DNA of 64,000 nucleotides from Voacanga thouarsii. Lineage: Eukaryota; Streptophyta; Magnoliopsida; Gentianales; Apocynaceae. The stretch is from positions 1,240,001-1,304,000 of the forward strand of contig JANUWF010001101.1 in assembly GCA_026120185.1 (NCBI GenBank). The letters are read 5' to 3'. Positions 23,401 through 35,427 of the stretch are shown here, piece after piece. Position numbers and translations under genes: made by a program. The stretch's first letter is position 1; every line of letters starts with the position of its first letter. The notes below the pieces were generated by a model that made no database searches, was not told the origin of the DNA, and was given only the letters and a program-made list of their open reading frames with translations.

Positions 23401-24706
23401 GATTGTTTAAGGTTTAAACTATGGTAGTTGGCTGAAATATCTTGCTGAAATTTTGAACTCCCATTGATGGTTTGATTGGAGTGATTGATGAAGAGATTTT
23501 AGGAGCAGCCTGGGGGAGAAGATGATGGAGCTTAGTTCATGGCTGATCAGGGTGAGTTTGCACAAAAAATAGGATGAGTTTTCGGATAAGGGTGAAGAAG
23601 AAACAAGCTGGAAATTCTGATCAGGTTTTTTGCAAGCTTGCTTGAATTTCTGGGCAGATTCTTCTGCCATATTTCAGTCAACTTGCAGAAGGTTTGAAGG
23701 GCCATTGGAGGGTCCTTTGAGGTTGGTTTCTAGCCTTCTTTATGGAGGAAAAATAAGGTTGAATTGCTAGTTAAAAAGGTGGAAGAACAGCTAGGTTTTT
23801 CGGACTGCTTTGCTACGAAAGCTGTCCAGAAATTTTTTTGGTTTGCACAGCTTTTGTGCAGTCCGATTTTGGCCTTGCAATTTCAGACTTCAAGCTAAAT
23901 GAAAGGGTCATTTTTCTGGCAACATTTGAGAGGGAATAATGGTTGAAAATTTCAGCTATTGAACTGATCGACAAGCTGGAAAAATTTCCAGTTTACTACA
24001 TGAAGAAGATGAACACACATAGGTTGGAGTTTGAAGGTTCAACCATAGAGATTAATTCTCTTGGGAACCTTCCATAACTCTTCCCCAATTTCGGTTATCA
24101 AGATATCCATTCATAGCCATTTTTGAAACCTAAATCTCACAGAACCTTGCTGGAATTTTTTGGAAACAAAATGGCTTAGATAAATTAATCAACTTAATTG
24201 ATTAAGAATTAAGGAAAGCTAGAGATAAAAAATGGTATGAATCCCTTAGAAATTTTTGTAGGGCACAAGAGTAGGATTAGGACATTCCTTTCATGTCTTC
24301 CTTAGGACAACAATCCTACTCCTCCCTAAAGCATACAAGGGCCGGAATATAGCCTACCTAGCACAAAATAAAATTTAATCATGCTAAAACTCCAATGATG
24401 GAATTTGAATTCAAAACCTCAAGGAATTATTCCAAAGCTCTAACCACTAAGCCACAACAACTCTTGTTCTTATTTTCTCTCCCAAATATTTTTCCTTTTT
24501 AATCCTCAAGTTATCTCCCTAATTCCTCCTCAAGAAAAATTACCATTTTGCTCTTCTTACTTAACAACCACAATCGAGTCATCTAGGCTACAAATCACAT
24601 ATCAAGGCACATAAAATCAAATAAAAATATATTTATGTATGCAAAAAAAATATGATATGCTTCGCGACCCCCTTACTCTATGGTTGGTTTTAGTTGGGGT
24701 TTCACA
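20469..24706 (+). repeat. Solo LTR of a long-LTR Ty3/gypsy element, TSD CGCCT
   Basis: The 4238-bp unit starts TGTAACACCCC and ends GGGGTTTCACA, nearly inverse ends. It is flanked by exact CGCCT copies at 20464-20468 and 24707-24711. The Copia-6 leader reads through if the unit and one CGCCT are removed. There is no internal coding region or primer site, so it is a solo LTR left by recombination. The length and TGTAACACCCC start fit chromovirus LTRs of the Tekay/Del type; that lineage call is inference only. Small open frames inside (20740-21441, 22886-23670, 24617-25069) show no domain. Confidence 0.85.
24398..24463 (-). other. tRNA-like sequence with A and B box in the solo LTR
   Basis: On the minus strand, TGTGGCTTAGTGGTTAGAGC (24437-24456) fits a pol III A box/D arm. 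GGTTTTGAATTCAAATTC (24401-24418) fits a decayed B box/T arm, and GGAATAATTCC lies between them as a weak anticodon stem. No intact cloverleaf or CCA end is seen. It may be a tRNA pseudogene or SINE head carried by the LTR. Confidence 0.55.
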
Positions 24707-25524
24707 CGCCTCGCGGTTATAAATTTTGGGGACTGGAAGAACGTGATTGCTGGAATTGTTGAGGGGTGAAAAGTGGTTGAAAAACTGGATTTTTCTAGAA
24801 ATCGGTGAATTCCAGAGCTGACCCAGCTCCAGGTGGGCCGATCGGACTAGGCACCAGGTCCACTCTGCCTTAGCTGGGATTTTTTGGGAAAAATATATTG
24901 GACCTGGCACCAGTGGGCCCAACAGACCAGGCGCCAGGTCCACTCTGCCCAGAGGCGGATGCACACAATTTTGTCCAAGAAAAATAAGAGCACTGCTAAA
25001 GTTCTGTACCTCAATTTTTTCTTGATGTAATAATGTTTTGAAATCATTGTATAAGGTTAATTTTTGCAATAATTTTATTTATCTATGAGTGAATAATTTG
25101 CATGAAAATGAATAGTAAATGATGGAACCATCTTATGATTAAACAAGATTATTAATTTTTTAATTCATGATGTTTAATCCATGGTTTAGTCACTTAGGAA
25201 TAAATGAATAATTTGAGTATGAAAAATTTTACTTTTATTATCATGCTTATTTCGTTTTTGTGATCAAATGTGCGAGTTCTTATGAGACTAAAATCTTACT
25301 AGACAGAACGTTTTTTTGATAAAATATTTTAATCTAAAAAATTTTAGAAATAAAAAAGTTCATGGTTTATTCTCTTAAAGGATATAATCTTTAACATAGA
25401 GAATAAGGTTGACTGTTAGCTTTTCTAAGAGCCAAACTATTTATATTGTTGATAATGGTTTTAAAAGTTATCTATTATCAAAGAAATAATATAAAGAATG
25501 TGTATTTTATTTTTGGCCAACTAA
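24707..25524 (+). other. Copia-6 leader, second part
   Basis: Continues the leader after the solo LTR. It holds three to four copies of a GACCTGGCGCCAGGTC-like word (24845-24860, 24901-24918, 24925-24940) and then AT-rich sequence up to gag. No coding domain. Confidence 0.7.
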
Positions 25525-26394
25525 ATGAATGTTTTTTGTAATATTTTAGAAATATCTGATTTCAGTCCATTGTTAATCATTCTCAAGAAGAATATGTTGA
25601 TAGGCTTAAATTATATGGACTGGAAAAGGAATCTGAACATAGTACTCTCTGTCGAGAAGTACAAGTATGTTCTTATGGATCCCTATCCTGAGATTAGAGA
25701 AGAATCCATTGATCAGGAATGAAAGGCCGAGAAGGTATGGAAGAAAGTTAATGAGAGGGCTAAGTGCTATATGTTGGCTTCCATATCTAGTGTGATCCAA
25801 TCTAAGAATGAGCACATGGCCACTGCGTACGACATGAATTTATCATTGTGCACCATGTTTGCTGACAAGAGCCAGCCCGCAAGACAGAAAGCTCTTAGGG
25901 TAATCATGAACACTAGGATAGCTAAGAGAGCATCGGTTTGAGAGCATCTGCTTAAAATGATTGCCTATTTCGAGGTGGTCGAGGTCTTAGGTGCAACGAT
26001 AGATCCTAAGAGCCAAATTGACATGGTTTTTAAAACTCTGCCTGATTCATATTCTCAGTTCAAGTTGAACTATAACATGAACAAGTTGGATATGAATCTC
26101 ATGGAGCTTATGAAAGAACTCCAAATGGTAGAGAAGAATATGAATCCCATGTCAAAGGTTTTGGTCTCTTGTTCTGCTTCTTCTTCTAGAATTAAGGCAA
26201 AGCCTAAGAAATTCAAGAAGAGAAAGGTCTAGAACAACATAAGGGTATAGCCCAAAGTATCTGGTCAGGCTAAGCCCAACGGGAAGCCCAAAGGCAAATG
26301 TTTCAAGCATGGCAAGAAGAGGCATTGGAAGAAAGATTGTCCTGACTTCTTAACTAAGTCTACTTCAGGTATTACTTTATACCTAGAGTCTATT
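25525..26394 (+). pseudogene. Copia-6 gag
   Basis: Capsid protein gene of the same lineage as Copia-1 gag. It has NYMDWKRNLNIVLS near the start, CYMLASISS (25767-25793), KLNYNMNKLDMNLMELMKEL (26065-26124) and a zinc knuckle at 26299-26340. The knuckle reads CFKHGKKRHWKKDC, so the second metal-binding cysteine has become histidine. One frame serves the whole stretch, with stops after SIDQE (25720), near 25940 and near 26230. Upstream of the knuckle a basic lysine-rich run is kept. The start is uncertain: the MVG start of Copia-1 is not preserved and 25525 is only the first in-frame ATG. Confidence 0.85.
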
Positions 26395-27660
26395 TTGATT
26401 GTTGGATCAACATCTTCCTGGATAGTTGATTCTAGAGCCACTGACCATATTTGTAATTCTTTGCAGGGGTTCAAAAGGACAAGAAGACTTAGCAAGAGTG
26501 AGCATGGACTTCAAGTAGGTAATGGAGCAAGAATATGGGCTGAAGTAATGGGAGATCTTGAGCTTATTTTTTATTGTAATAGGAAGTTAATTTTAAAAGA
26601 TATTTTATATGTTTCTTGTTTTAAATAGAATTTGATTTCAGTTTCCAAATTGATGAATCAAGGATATTCTATTTCTTTCCATTCTAGTGTTTCCATAGTA
26701 GAGATGGTAATATAATTTATACAGGAAACATATATAGAAATCTTTTTTATATACATCCTATTAGAAATTAAATAAACAATATTCAAACTGAACCTGATAA
26801 ATAAAAGAGAAAGGTCATGTCAAGAATTGGACATATAAATCCCAATCGGATTCAGTGGCTAATCTATGATGGGCCTTTAGGTTTATTAAGATTGGAATAA
26901 TGGCCTTAGTGTGAATCTTGCCTTAAAGATACAATGTCCAAAAGGTCATGTACCAAAAAGGCAGATAGAGCCATGGAAACATTAGCACTAGTTCATACAG
27001 ATGTTTGCGGTCCGATGACTATACCAGATAGAGGAGGATACAAATGCTTTATCACTTTCATAGATGATCACACTCGTTTTGGTTATATTTATTTGATAAG
27101 GTGCAAATCTAACTCTTTTGATAAATTCAAGAAGTTTAAGGCTAAAGTGGAATGTCGAATAGGTAAATTAATTAAAACTTTTAGATATGATCATGGTGGA
27201 AAGTACCTCTTTGGTGAGTCTAAGGACTACTTGGTACATCATGACATATATCTCAGTTAACTGCACTTGGGACTCCCCAGTAGAATGGAGTAGCTGAGAG
27301 AAGAAATAGAACTTTAACGGAAATGGTCAGAAGCATGATGAGTTATGCGTCTCTTCCTATTTCTTTTTAGGGGTATGCCTTAGAAACAACAGCATATATT
27401 TTGAACTTGGTATATTCCAAATTAGTACTTAGGATACCCTATGAGATGTAGACTAGACGAAAGCCTAATCTAAACCATTTGAAGATATGAGGTTCTCCAA
27501 CTTATGTACTGACAAAAAAAGGTAAGCTAGAACCAAGGTCAGAGTTATACTACTTCGTTGGGTATCCAAAAAGAACAAGAAGTTGATATTTCTATCATTC
27601 TCAAGAACATAAAGTACTTGTTAGTACTAATGCTAGATACTTAGAGGATGAACAAGTTAC
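26395..27660 (+). pseudogene. Copia-6 protease and integrase region
   Basis: The protease motif reads SWIVDSRATDH (DSR at 26428-26436), where Copia-2 has DSG, so the catalytic triad motif is altered. The gag-pre-integrase segment is short and frameshifted (26640-26930). The integrase core keeps HTDVCGP and FIDDHTRFGY (26992-27078), and the AERRN block occurs near 27292 after a stop in GTPQ*NG. At least two frame changes are needed between 26628 and 27668, with stops at 27258-27260 and several later. The third acidic residue is still visible. The call rests on direct likeness to the Copia-1 and Copia-2 integrases. Confidence 0.85.
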
Positions 27661-28092
27661 ATCCATCATGGGTTCAAGTAGAATAAAGTTAGAAGAGAAG
27701 TTGATCACTGATTCAATTTTAGGAACTTCTAACACCCTGATCGAGGAACCAAGAGAAACATTATCAGATGTTCCTAGACAAATTGAGCCTCGTCGTAGTG
27801 GGAGGATCACAAGAGTTCTAGAAAGGTGGACCGGAGAGATCTATGATCTAGTCTCTAATCATTAGAAGCAAGATCCCACTAGATACGAGGAGGTCATTGT
27901 TAATACTGATGCAGACAAATGGCAGTTAGCCATGAATGCCGAGATTGAATCCATGTACCTCAATCAGGTCTAGGATTTTGTCACTGTGCCTAATGAGATA
28001 AAACCCATTGAGTGTAAACGGGTATACAAGAGGAAAAGAGGTACAAATGGAAAGGTTAAAACCTATAAAGCAAGGTTGGTTGCTAAAAGTTA
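27661..28092 (+). pseudogene. Copia-6 reverse transcriptase, N-terminal fragment
   Basis: Begins in the integrase-RT linker (IEPRRSGRITRVLERWTGE, 27782-27838) and runs through IESMYLNQV and VYKRKRG to ARLVAKSY at 28069-28092, where the Copia-3 LTR interrupts. In Copia-1 the next residues are TQKEGIDYEETF, and these are missing here. In-frame stops occur near 27863 and 27972. The palm region with YVDD is not present anywhere nearby in this orientation. Confidence 0.85.
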
Positions 28093-29814
28093 TGTTAGTG
28101 TTGTGCCCTAGAGGCAATCATTTGTACTTTGTATATGACACATTTGTTTGAATGAAAGGCATTATTTATCTTTCAGTTTATTTTCTTTTCTTTCACATAA
28201 AATAACTGTTAGATAAAGTCTATAGTACAACACTGTATTAAGGAAATAATGATAGAGATCATGATGTGATATTCCGACTACACTATATTGTGTTAGTACT
28301 GAAATAATCTCTAGTCGTACTATTAATGAGATAGGACTTCATTAATGTGTTAAGACTAGCACGTGTTAGACTTCCTGATTTGATCAGGCAATGGTTCTCA
28401 CATCCGTGAGTATTGAGATACTCAAAGTTAACACGTGGATGCTTGTTAATAGAACAAGTGCATTGGATTACTTGACTATAAGATAATCACATAGATAACT
28501 ATGTAGTGCCAGTGATAGAATCTCGTTATAGCAAACATGCAAGTATCTTTAGACTTGAGATCTCCAAAGTACTTTATTTGCTGAGCATTATACTTTGATT
28601 CCAATCTCTGGAGCCAAACCGAGGCCTACCTATGGGATAGATATTAGGTACAATGTGATGTAAATTAAAGTAGTTGAGAGAGACAATAAAGGATTCACTA
28701 CTCATAATAGTATGAGCAAATATATCACGGCCACTTATTGGAATTGCTACTCGTGAAATCTTTGGCCAATGTTATTGTGTATTGGAAATAGTTCCAATTG
28801 ATACACATGTAGAGTAGTGGATTTCTAATACAAGTACTACTATATTTGGGCTAGAATTAATATTTATTCTAGAGGGAGTTGGCACTAATTCCATACTCCA
28901 AACCGAATGAGATATTATATAATGAAAGGAGTTTATTACATTGTAGTTTGTTATTGAAGGGTTAATGTCAGACCACTTAACTTCCTAGACTATTAGGTGG
29001 TCATGATGTATTTCTAAATACCGCTCATGATCTGCTAAATATGGGTTTATTAACTGATGAATTAATAAACCAATCCTATTTAGAATTAATAAATTAATTC
29101 TAAATTGTTAAGGATTATTAATCTCAAAGACATTTGGATTAATTCATATTCGCTACCAATAGACTAGGAAACCTAATAGGTCATATACAATAGAGGATTA
29201 TGTACTTAAGATGTTATATGATAATATTGCAGGGTTAATTGTGAGAAGTAGAAGTTATTTGGGCCAAATTATAATTAGTTATAAATTTTGGACTAAATTG
29301 TAATTATAAGAACTTGAAGGTTCCAATTATAATTTAATAAATTATAATTTGATTAGAATTCACATAGGTAGTATCGGCGTGAATTTCTGGGATTTTTCCT
29401 CAAAATATGCCGTGGTTGTTTTATCTTCTAGATACACAAAGGAAAATTGCTCTCTCTGAGGGAAATAAAAAACCTCACAACTCTCTCTTTCTTCTTTTTT
29501 GTGACAGTACCCTAACCATCACTGTTTTTCTCTGCTAGCATAGAGATTGTGATTGGGTTTCATTGAGTAAACATCCTCGTGTGGATATTATTAGAGGGAG
29601 TCTGACACTTAGACTCCAGTGGTGGTGACGAGAGACTCTGGTTTTGTGCTAGATCGCACCTCGGCAATTGAAAGAAATTTTTGATTTGCAGAGACATCAC
29701 TTAAAGGTAATTTTACATTTTTAATTCGTATCAACACATGCATGCGCTCCTCTTGTTATAGAATCTTTGTATTCTGCTGTGTAATGCATAGATGAGGCAT
29801 GTATGCATTCTTAT
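28093..29814 (+). repeat. Copia-3 5' LTR
   Basis: Starts TGTTAGTGTTGTGCCC (a start at 28099, TGTTGTGCCC, is also possible) and ends near 29814, just before the primer site. The segment 28880-29130 is clearly repeated at 39065-39300 ('ggtggtcatgat', 'gaattaataaattaatt'), which identifies both as LTRs of one family. Confidence 0.82.
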
Positions 29815-29816
29815 AG

Positions 29817-29829
29817 TGGTATCAGAGCC
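29817..29829 (+). other. Copia-3 primer binding site
   Basis: TGGTATCAGAGCC, an exact match to the initiator Met primer site of plant copia elements, two bases after the LTR. Confidence 0.92.
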
Positions 29830-31990
29830 TCTTGTATATGATTTATGGATATTAGTTACCATGAAAGTTGTTTCATGTTTGTCTCTATTTTCTTTTCCTA
29901 TTGCGATCATGTCTTTGGAAAAATTATTTTCCGTTTGATTTTCTTGCCTATGTCTGAAATTGTTTTACGCACATGATTCGATTATAGAAATTGTTTCTAA
30001 AATTCGTTTGGTTTGAAATTATTTCTGTTCAGGGTCTCTACGTGTGTTCTGGAAAGAATTTGCAGAATGCACTATTTTTCTGTTCAATTAATATCTGAAA
30101 ACTATTTCAAAAATCATGGGTTCTTGTTGCAGTGTTTTGGTTCTGTAAGGGTTACAGAATATTTTCCTGTGAAAAGAAAAACTGGTTTCTGATTTTGTTT
30201 ATGTGATTCTGTTTGATGAAAATTGCAAAAGACGGAAAATGTTTTCATTTGGTTACTGAAATTATTTTTCGAAGAAATAGTTCTTCTGGCTTTGTTTTAT
30301 TCTCTCATTGTTTGAGTTTTGAAGACAATAAAATTGGTCATTGCATAGAGAATTATTCTCTGGAATTTGCTACAAAAATCGAAAAGTTATTGCCCAGAAA
30401 TCTTTTCTGGAAGACAAAGAACAAAAGAGAAAAATATTTTTTTTTCCTACCCAAGCTGCGGCTTGCTGGGAGCTAAGCTGTGGCTTGAGGCACAATTGGC
30501 CCCAAGCTGCAGCTCGCTCGAGCCTTGCTGCCTGAAGCTGGGAGCCGTGGTCTCCCTTAGTTCATCTTGGGGATAGGACTTTGTCATTTTGTGGTTGCTA
30601 CATATATATATAAAAAAAAAATCTCCATTTCGGCCGTTTTTATTCTAGTGGCCCACAAAAGTTTTTTTTCTTTTCAACTTGCACCCAAGCTTTCCAAAAG
30701 TTATGTTTTGGGACTAACCAATATTAATTTGTAAAATTAGTTTTGAAAATTAATATATATTATCTAAAATAGTGATTTTAGCTATGTAAAAAAATAAATA
30801 ACTTTTTTTTTTATCAATTCTCATTTTGATAATGAAATCTAATTATGGTTATTTTTTAATTGAGACCCATGATTTGGGATAAAATTATATTTTAGAAATT
30901 AATATATGTTCTAAAATTTTAATTTTAGATTATATATTATTATTTAATTCCTAAAATATGATTTTAGCAATTAATAAATTTTTTAAAATATTGGATTTAG
31001 ATTTTATCCTAATTAAATTTCTAGAATTAGATTTTAGAAATTAAATCTAAAATATTGATTTTAGATTTTATCTTTAATTTAATTTCTAGAATTTGATTTT
31101 AGAAATTAAATCTAAATTTGTTTTATTTTTCCAAAATAGAGATTTTGGAATAATAAAATTATATGTTTAATTTTTATTTAAGCATAATTAAATGGCATGG
31201 TGGATGGTTATGGACTAAAACTAAATTATATCTGTTCATGCATTTTTACAGTTTTGGTTTTTATTCAATAGGACTTGTGAATCCTACCTTATCTAAAATT
31301 CTTGTGTAATTCTCTTCTCATTCAACTCCCTCGAATGTAACTCGAGGTTTCTCTATTTAGGAAATTTATGTAATTAGATTGCATAGGTTAGATAGGGATA
31401 GAATTATTTCAATTTTTTGGAGATGGCGACCAAAACAAGGTGAGAGGATATGACTTTCTACTTAAAATATGCATGAACACATAGGGTTAATCATGTTAAT
31501 TTCCTTTTTGGCTTGAGAAAATTAATTTAGGAAAAGTTCATAACCATACCACGTAATCGCTTTATTACCATGATTATCAATTTACGTGATTTATTGATAT
31601 ATTTATGCATGTCATTTGATGAAATCACTAAAAAGGAATAAATCTCTTAATGAATATTGAACATAATTCCATCCGTTAATATAGTAAGAATGAAAGTCCT
31701 TTTTCGAGACCAAGGTATTGGGCTAACCTAAGCCTACTCAGCATCAGGTATGTTCAAGCTATGGAATTAAATTCTTGATTAGCGGGTCGGGTTTAACTAA
31801 ATTTTTTATCCCAGTTGGGCTAATTCAAGCATAAAGAAATTAAAAGAAAATATTAGGGTAGCCCAAAAGGCTTTAAGATTAAAAGATGTTAGTCACCCAA
31901 TGATTCGGTAATTACATACAATGTAATTAGTATTAGATACATACCATTGAACTTCGAATTGAACTATCTTGACAGGTATCAAAATTTGAG
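29830..31990 (+). other. Copia-3 5' leader
   Basis: Long AT-rich leader. A short GC-richer island at 30452-30570 has repeated 'aagctg' and 'gctcg' words. From 30720 to 31140 there are iterated 'ttttagaaattaa(t/a)' words typical of slippage. Open frames at 30213-30576 overlap the island and carry no domain. Confidence 0.7.
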
Positions 31991-32210
31991 AATTGTTCCA
32001 ATCGAAAAAGTTACCCTACGTGCTAGATGCTCCAATTCCGCCACCACCAGCTCAAGGGTGCTCATGCAGATGAGCATGCTATCCATAAGAAGCATAAGGA
32101 GGATAGTGACATGACATCTTGTATCATGCTGGCGTCAATGACTCCTGAGCTACAAAAACAGCACGAGCATATGGATGCTCAATCGATGATTCTCCATCTT
32201 CGAGAGCTGT
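31991..32210 (+). pseudogene. Copia-3 gag, N-terminal part
   Basis: Encodes the start of a copia gag: after a stop-bearing leader comes DSDMTSCIMLASMTPELQ and HEHMDAQSMILHLREL (32108-32205). This is a well-conserved plant copia capsid segment, and it differs from the MLASMSN type of Copia-1. The frame breaks at the solo LTR at 32211. The last five bases, GCTGT, are its target duplication, and gag resumes at 34257. The upstream part (31995-32080) is frameshifted and its true start is not clear. Confidence 0.82.
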
Positions 32211-34256
32211 TGTTGGATTGTATGCCCTATTAGACTAGGTTTCTGATGTAAAATCGAATATTTTAATAAAAGAATTTATTTTTCAGAATTTGTTTGTGAA
32301 TTTACTTTTTGTTTGTGCACGATTTTCATTTGGAATAGACCCATTGTGTTTAAATAAGTGATCCATGTGAATGGTGGTCTTTCACAGTAAGGTATGGATC
32401 ACGGGTTATTTAACATATAAACATTTGTTCTTAACCTATTGATGAGACTAGGAACCTCATCATGTTTAGGTTATTATGTTATGAATTCCAAATGGGGAAT
32501 GGCTTACCTTTAGCCAGTGGGTAGTCCACTCACTTCATGACATAAGCGTATTTCGAATACGCAGAACAGGACCTGTAGTAGTGGTTTCTCAAAGTACTAT
32601 ATGGTAGAAACCTAGACTACTACCGCTACAGCGTAGACTAGTACTCTACGACTTGAGTATGAGTTGGTGGTCTGGCGAAGCTGGAAGCATATACTTTGAT
32701 TTGCTGTAGTTGAGGTTCTATCGTAGGGCCAATATACTTGCATGTTGGGTATGTGTGACTAGTTAGTTAAGACAGACTTATACAAGATAATTTCTGCACT
32801 ATATCGCCCCTTGTGGTTGTCCGAATGGTCTAAATTATCCAGGGCCCTGGGAAACATGACTTGGATGTTTGCTTTAGGGTAGCTCCCTTGAAAGCGGAAA
32901 CACTCCGGAAGTCGTGGATCATTGGACTAGAAGCCTAAGGATGGTAGATGTCATTTAGAGGGGTGTTAGTACGCTTCTTCCTCTCTAAATGTACGGTGAT
33001 GTGTAGAGGGGTATTTTAGTCATTTCACCTGTAGGTCGGAGACTTTGCTATCGCAGCATTGTCCTTGGGGTCAATATTTCCTTATGGTGATATTAGGAAA
33101 TATTTAAAATGTAAAATACAGCTATTTATATAGCAGGGGTATTTTGGTCATTTTAGCAGCCAAGGCGATATGTCTTTTTGGTCCTCGGAATAGCCCGTAA
33201 GTCCTAACTAATTTTTGGGTTGAGGAATTGGTCTCAGTTGAAGAGGATTTTATTTTATTTTGTTTTATTTTATTTTATTCAGGAAGTCTAATTTATTATT
33301 GGACTGGAATAAAATAAATAAATAAATAAAATAGGAGTTGAGAGAAATTAATTATCTAGTTTATTTGGTTAATTAATTATTCAGGGCCTAGGTCCAGTAT
33401 GAATAATTAAGAAATTAACCTGGGCTTAAACTAGGAAAAATAATTAATGTTTAATTATTTATTGGGTTATTTATATAGGCCCAAGAAATAAATAATTAAA
33501 GATTAATTATTTTGGTTCATTTGGGCTCATTAATTATTTATTGGGTTATTTATATAAGCCCAGGAAATAAATAATTAATGTTTATTATTTTGGACCTTTT
33601 GGGTCCAAGGAAAATAATAAATATTTTTTTGGCCCAATAGCTTGGACTTTAGGATTTTTTCCAGATACGGTCAAGAGGAGTTTAGGGTTAGGCCAAACTG
33701 TTTCTCATGATAACATCCGGGTGTTTTGAAATCCCGGGGATATGTTTATCATATATTGAGAGACATAGTTTAGGCTAATATATAAACAACTTTTTGGAAA
33801 AAGAAAAACCCTAATTTTTCCCTACACACAGAGACTCACGTACAGAGCTCTCTCACGTCTCTCTCTGCTCTCTCTCTCATGTCTTCCTCCTCTGTGATTT
33901 CTCCTTGGACTTTGCTAACCAATAGCAAGTAAACCAAGGAGATTTGAGACCATTCTTCTTCTCTGTTGTGTTCACCGACTAGAGGCTAGGCTGAGGAATA
34001 TCCCGAGAGCTGAAAAGCTAGGCGTTCATGCAAACAAGGCGGAGTAGAAGGCTAGCGGGTGTTCAACCGAAAGCTTCGTCAAGTGGACAAAGCGAGGCGA
34101 TTCCAGTCGTTCAATCCATTCTTACTTAACCTAGAACGGTTAAGGATTGCAAAGGTATGATCTTCACGCTTCCGCATAGCCTTTAAGGCTCACGTTTATT
34201 TTTCTCCAAATTTTTTTCCCCGTAACAGCATGCTCCCTCTGTTTTCGGTTCCCTCA
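32211..34256 (+). repeat. Solo copia LTR (Copia-2 subfamily), TSD GCTGT
   Basis: 2046 bp from TGTTGGATTGTATGCCC to GTTCCCTCA, flanked by exact GCTGT copies at 32206-32210 and 34257-34261. It is the reverse complement of the Copia-2 LTRs, matching along its length. That includes the twice-repeated 'ttatttattgggttatt' segment at 33455-33570, which the shorter Copia-1 LTR lacks. No internal region follows, so it is a solo LTR in Copia-3 gag. Confidence 0.95.
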
Positions 34257-34812
34257 GCTGTTGGATGTCCAAGTCAGAATAGAGAGATATGAGATCTCGA
34301 AGTAACTATTCCATTGTAAAATGGCTGAGGATGCTTCTGTAGCTACTCATGGATTGAAAATACTGGTCTTGATTGAGAAGTTTAGATCTCTTGGGATCGT
34401 GATGGACCATAAATTAAGTGTTGACTTAATTCTACAATCTTTACCTAATAGTTTTTTACAATTTGTGATTAACTAGAAGATGAATAAGATTGAGTTCACC
34501 ATTCCTGAGTTGATCAATCTTCTCAAGACTGCAAGTCCTCCATGAAGAAGGAATCCAATGTAGTCTTGATGGTAGAATCTTCTTCTTCTAAGAAGAAATT
34601 TTCTAAGAAGAAGATGAAGGCTCCCACTAAGCCCAAATATGGTGTGAAGAAGAAGGATGCAACCACCAAGGGCACATGCCATCACTGTGGCAAGATGGGT
34701 CATTGGAGGCGCAACTGCAAGGCCTACTTGGAGAGCGTGAAGGAAAAGAAGTAGAAGGAGAAGCTTGCGGGCACTTCTACTTCTACTCCTGGTATGTTTA
34801 TAATTGAGATAA
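34257..34812 (+). pseudogene. Copia-3 gag, C-terminal part with zinc knuckle
   Basis: Resumes gag right after the solo LTR: KMAEDASVATHGLK (34319-34360), DLILQSLPNSFLQFV (34422-34470), then a lysine-rich tract and the CCHC zinc knuckle CHHCGKMGHWRRNC at 34677-34718, which is fully intact. A TAG follows FVIN near 34474, and a frame change occurs near 34530 before the lysine-rich part, which is read from 34542. The knuckle would bind RNA. Residue pattern and order are those of a plant copia gag. Confidence 0.88.
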
Positions 34813-35427
34813 ATACTGCCTTTAGAAATGAGATATGGGTATTGGATATCGGATGTGAATCTCATTTATGCAATAAATTGCAATGACCAAAGGACAGTAG
34901 AAGGCTTGAGAAGGGTGACATAGACTTACATACTACAAATGGAGCAAAGATTGTTGCACTTACTGTGGGGACTTACGAGCTACATCTGCCTTCTGGATTA
35001 GTTTTAGAACTTCAAAACTATTATTATGTACCATTTTTATTAAAATACATTATCTCAGTTGCATGCTTAGATTTATATAGATTTCATTTAATTTCTAAGA
35101 ATAACTTTTGTTCTTTTTCATTGAATGATATCCACTATGGTTCTAAAATTTTGGTTAATGGTTTATATGTTCTAGACATGGATAATTTAATTCTCAATAT
35201 AAACAATAAGAAACCAAAGATTGATAATCAAAACACCTCTTACTTATGGCATTGCCGTTTAGGCCATGTAAACGAGAATTGTGTTTTTAAGTTATACAGG
35301 CTTGGTGACTTAGGGTCATTTGATTATGAATCATATGGCACTTATGAGTCTAGTTTACTAGGTAAAATTGCGAAAATCCCTTTTTTCTAAAAAGGGAAAA
35401 AGAGTAAAAGAGTTATTAGAACTCATA
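34813..35427 (+). pseudogene. Copia-3 protease and gag-pre-integrase, truncated
   Basis: The protease motif reads WVLDIGCESHLC near 34837, where copia proteases usually have D-T/S-G, so the active-site triplet is altered. Next is the flap-side segment and the block 34965-35390 with LPSGLVLELQNYYYVP and the gag-pre-integrase motif LWHCRLGHVNE (35244-35276). A frame change near 35392 allows reading KELLELI at 35408-35427. There the copia homology ends, within the few residues before the integrase catalytic HTDVCGP. The 152-bp array begins at the next base. Integrase core, RT and RNase H are missing. Confidence 0.85.

Larger units (their letters stand above)
18438..28092 (+). mobile_element. Copia-6: plus-strand copia element, 3' end lost
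   Basis: The 5' LTR, primer site, leader, gag, protease, integrase and first part of RT lie in order on the plus strand. The leader is split by a 4.2-kb solo gypsy LTR. The RT stops at 28092, where the Copia-3 LTR starts. The rest of RT, RNase H and the 3' LTR are not found to the right of Copia-3, so they were deleted or lie elsewhere. LTR and gag are more diverged than in Copia-1 and Copia-2, making it an older member of the lineage. Confidence 0.85.

Noticed and set aside
30213..30576. Three overlapping plus-strand frames in the Copia-3 leader
   Set aside because: Same DNA read in different frames, no domain, located between primer site and gag.
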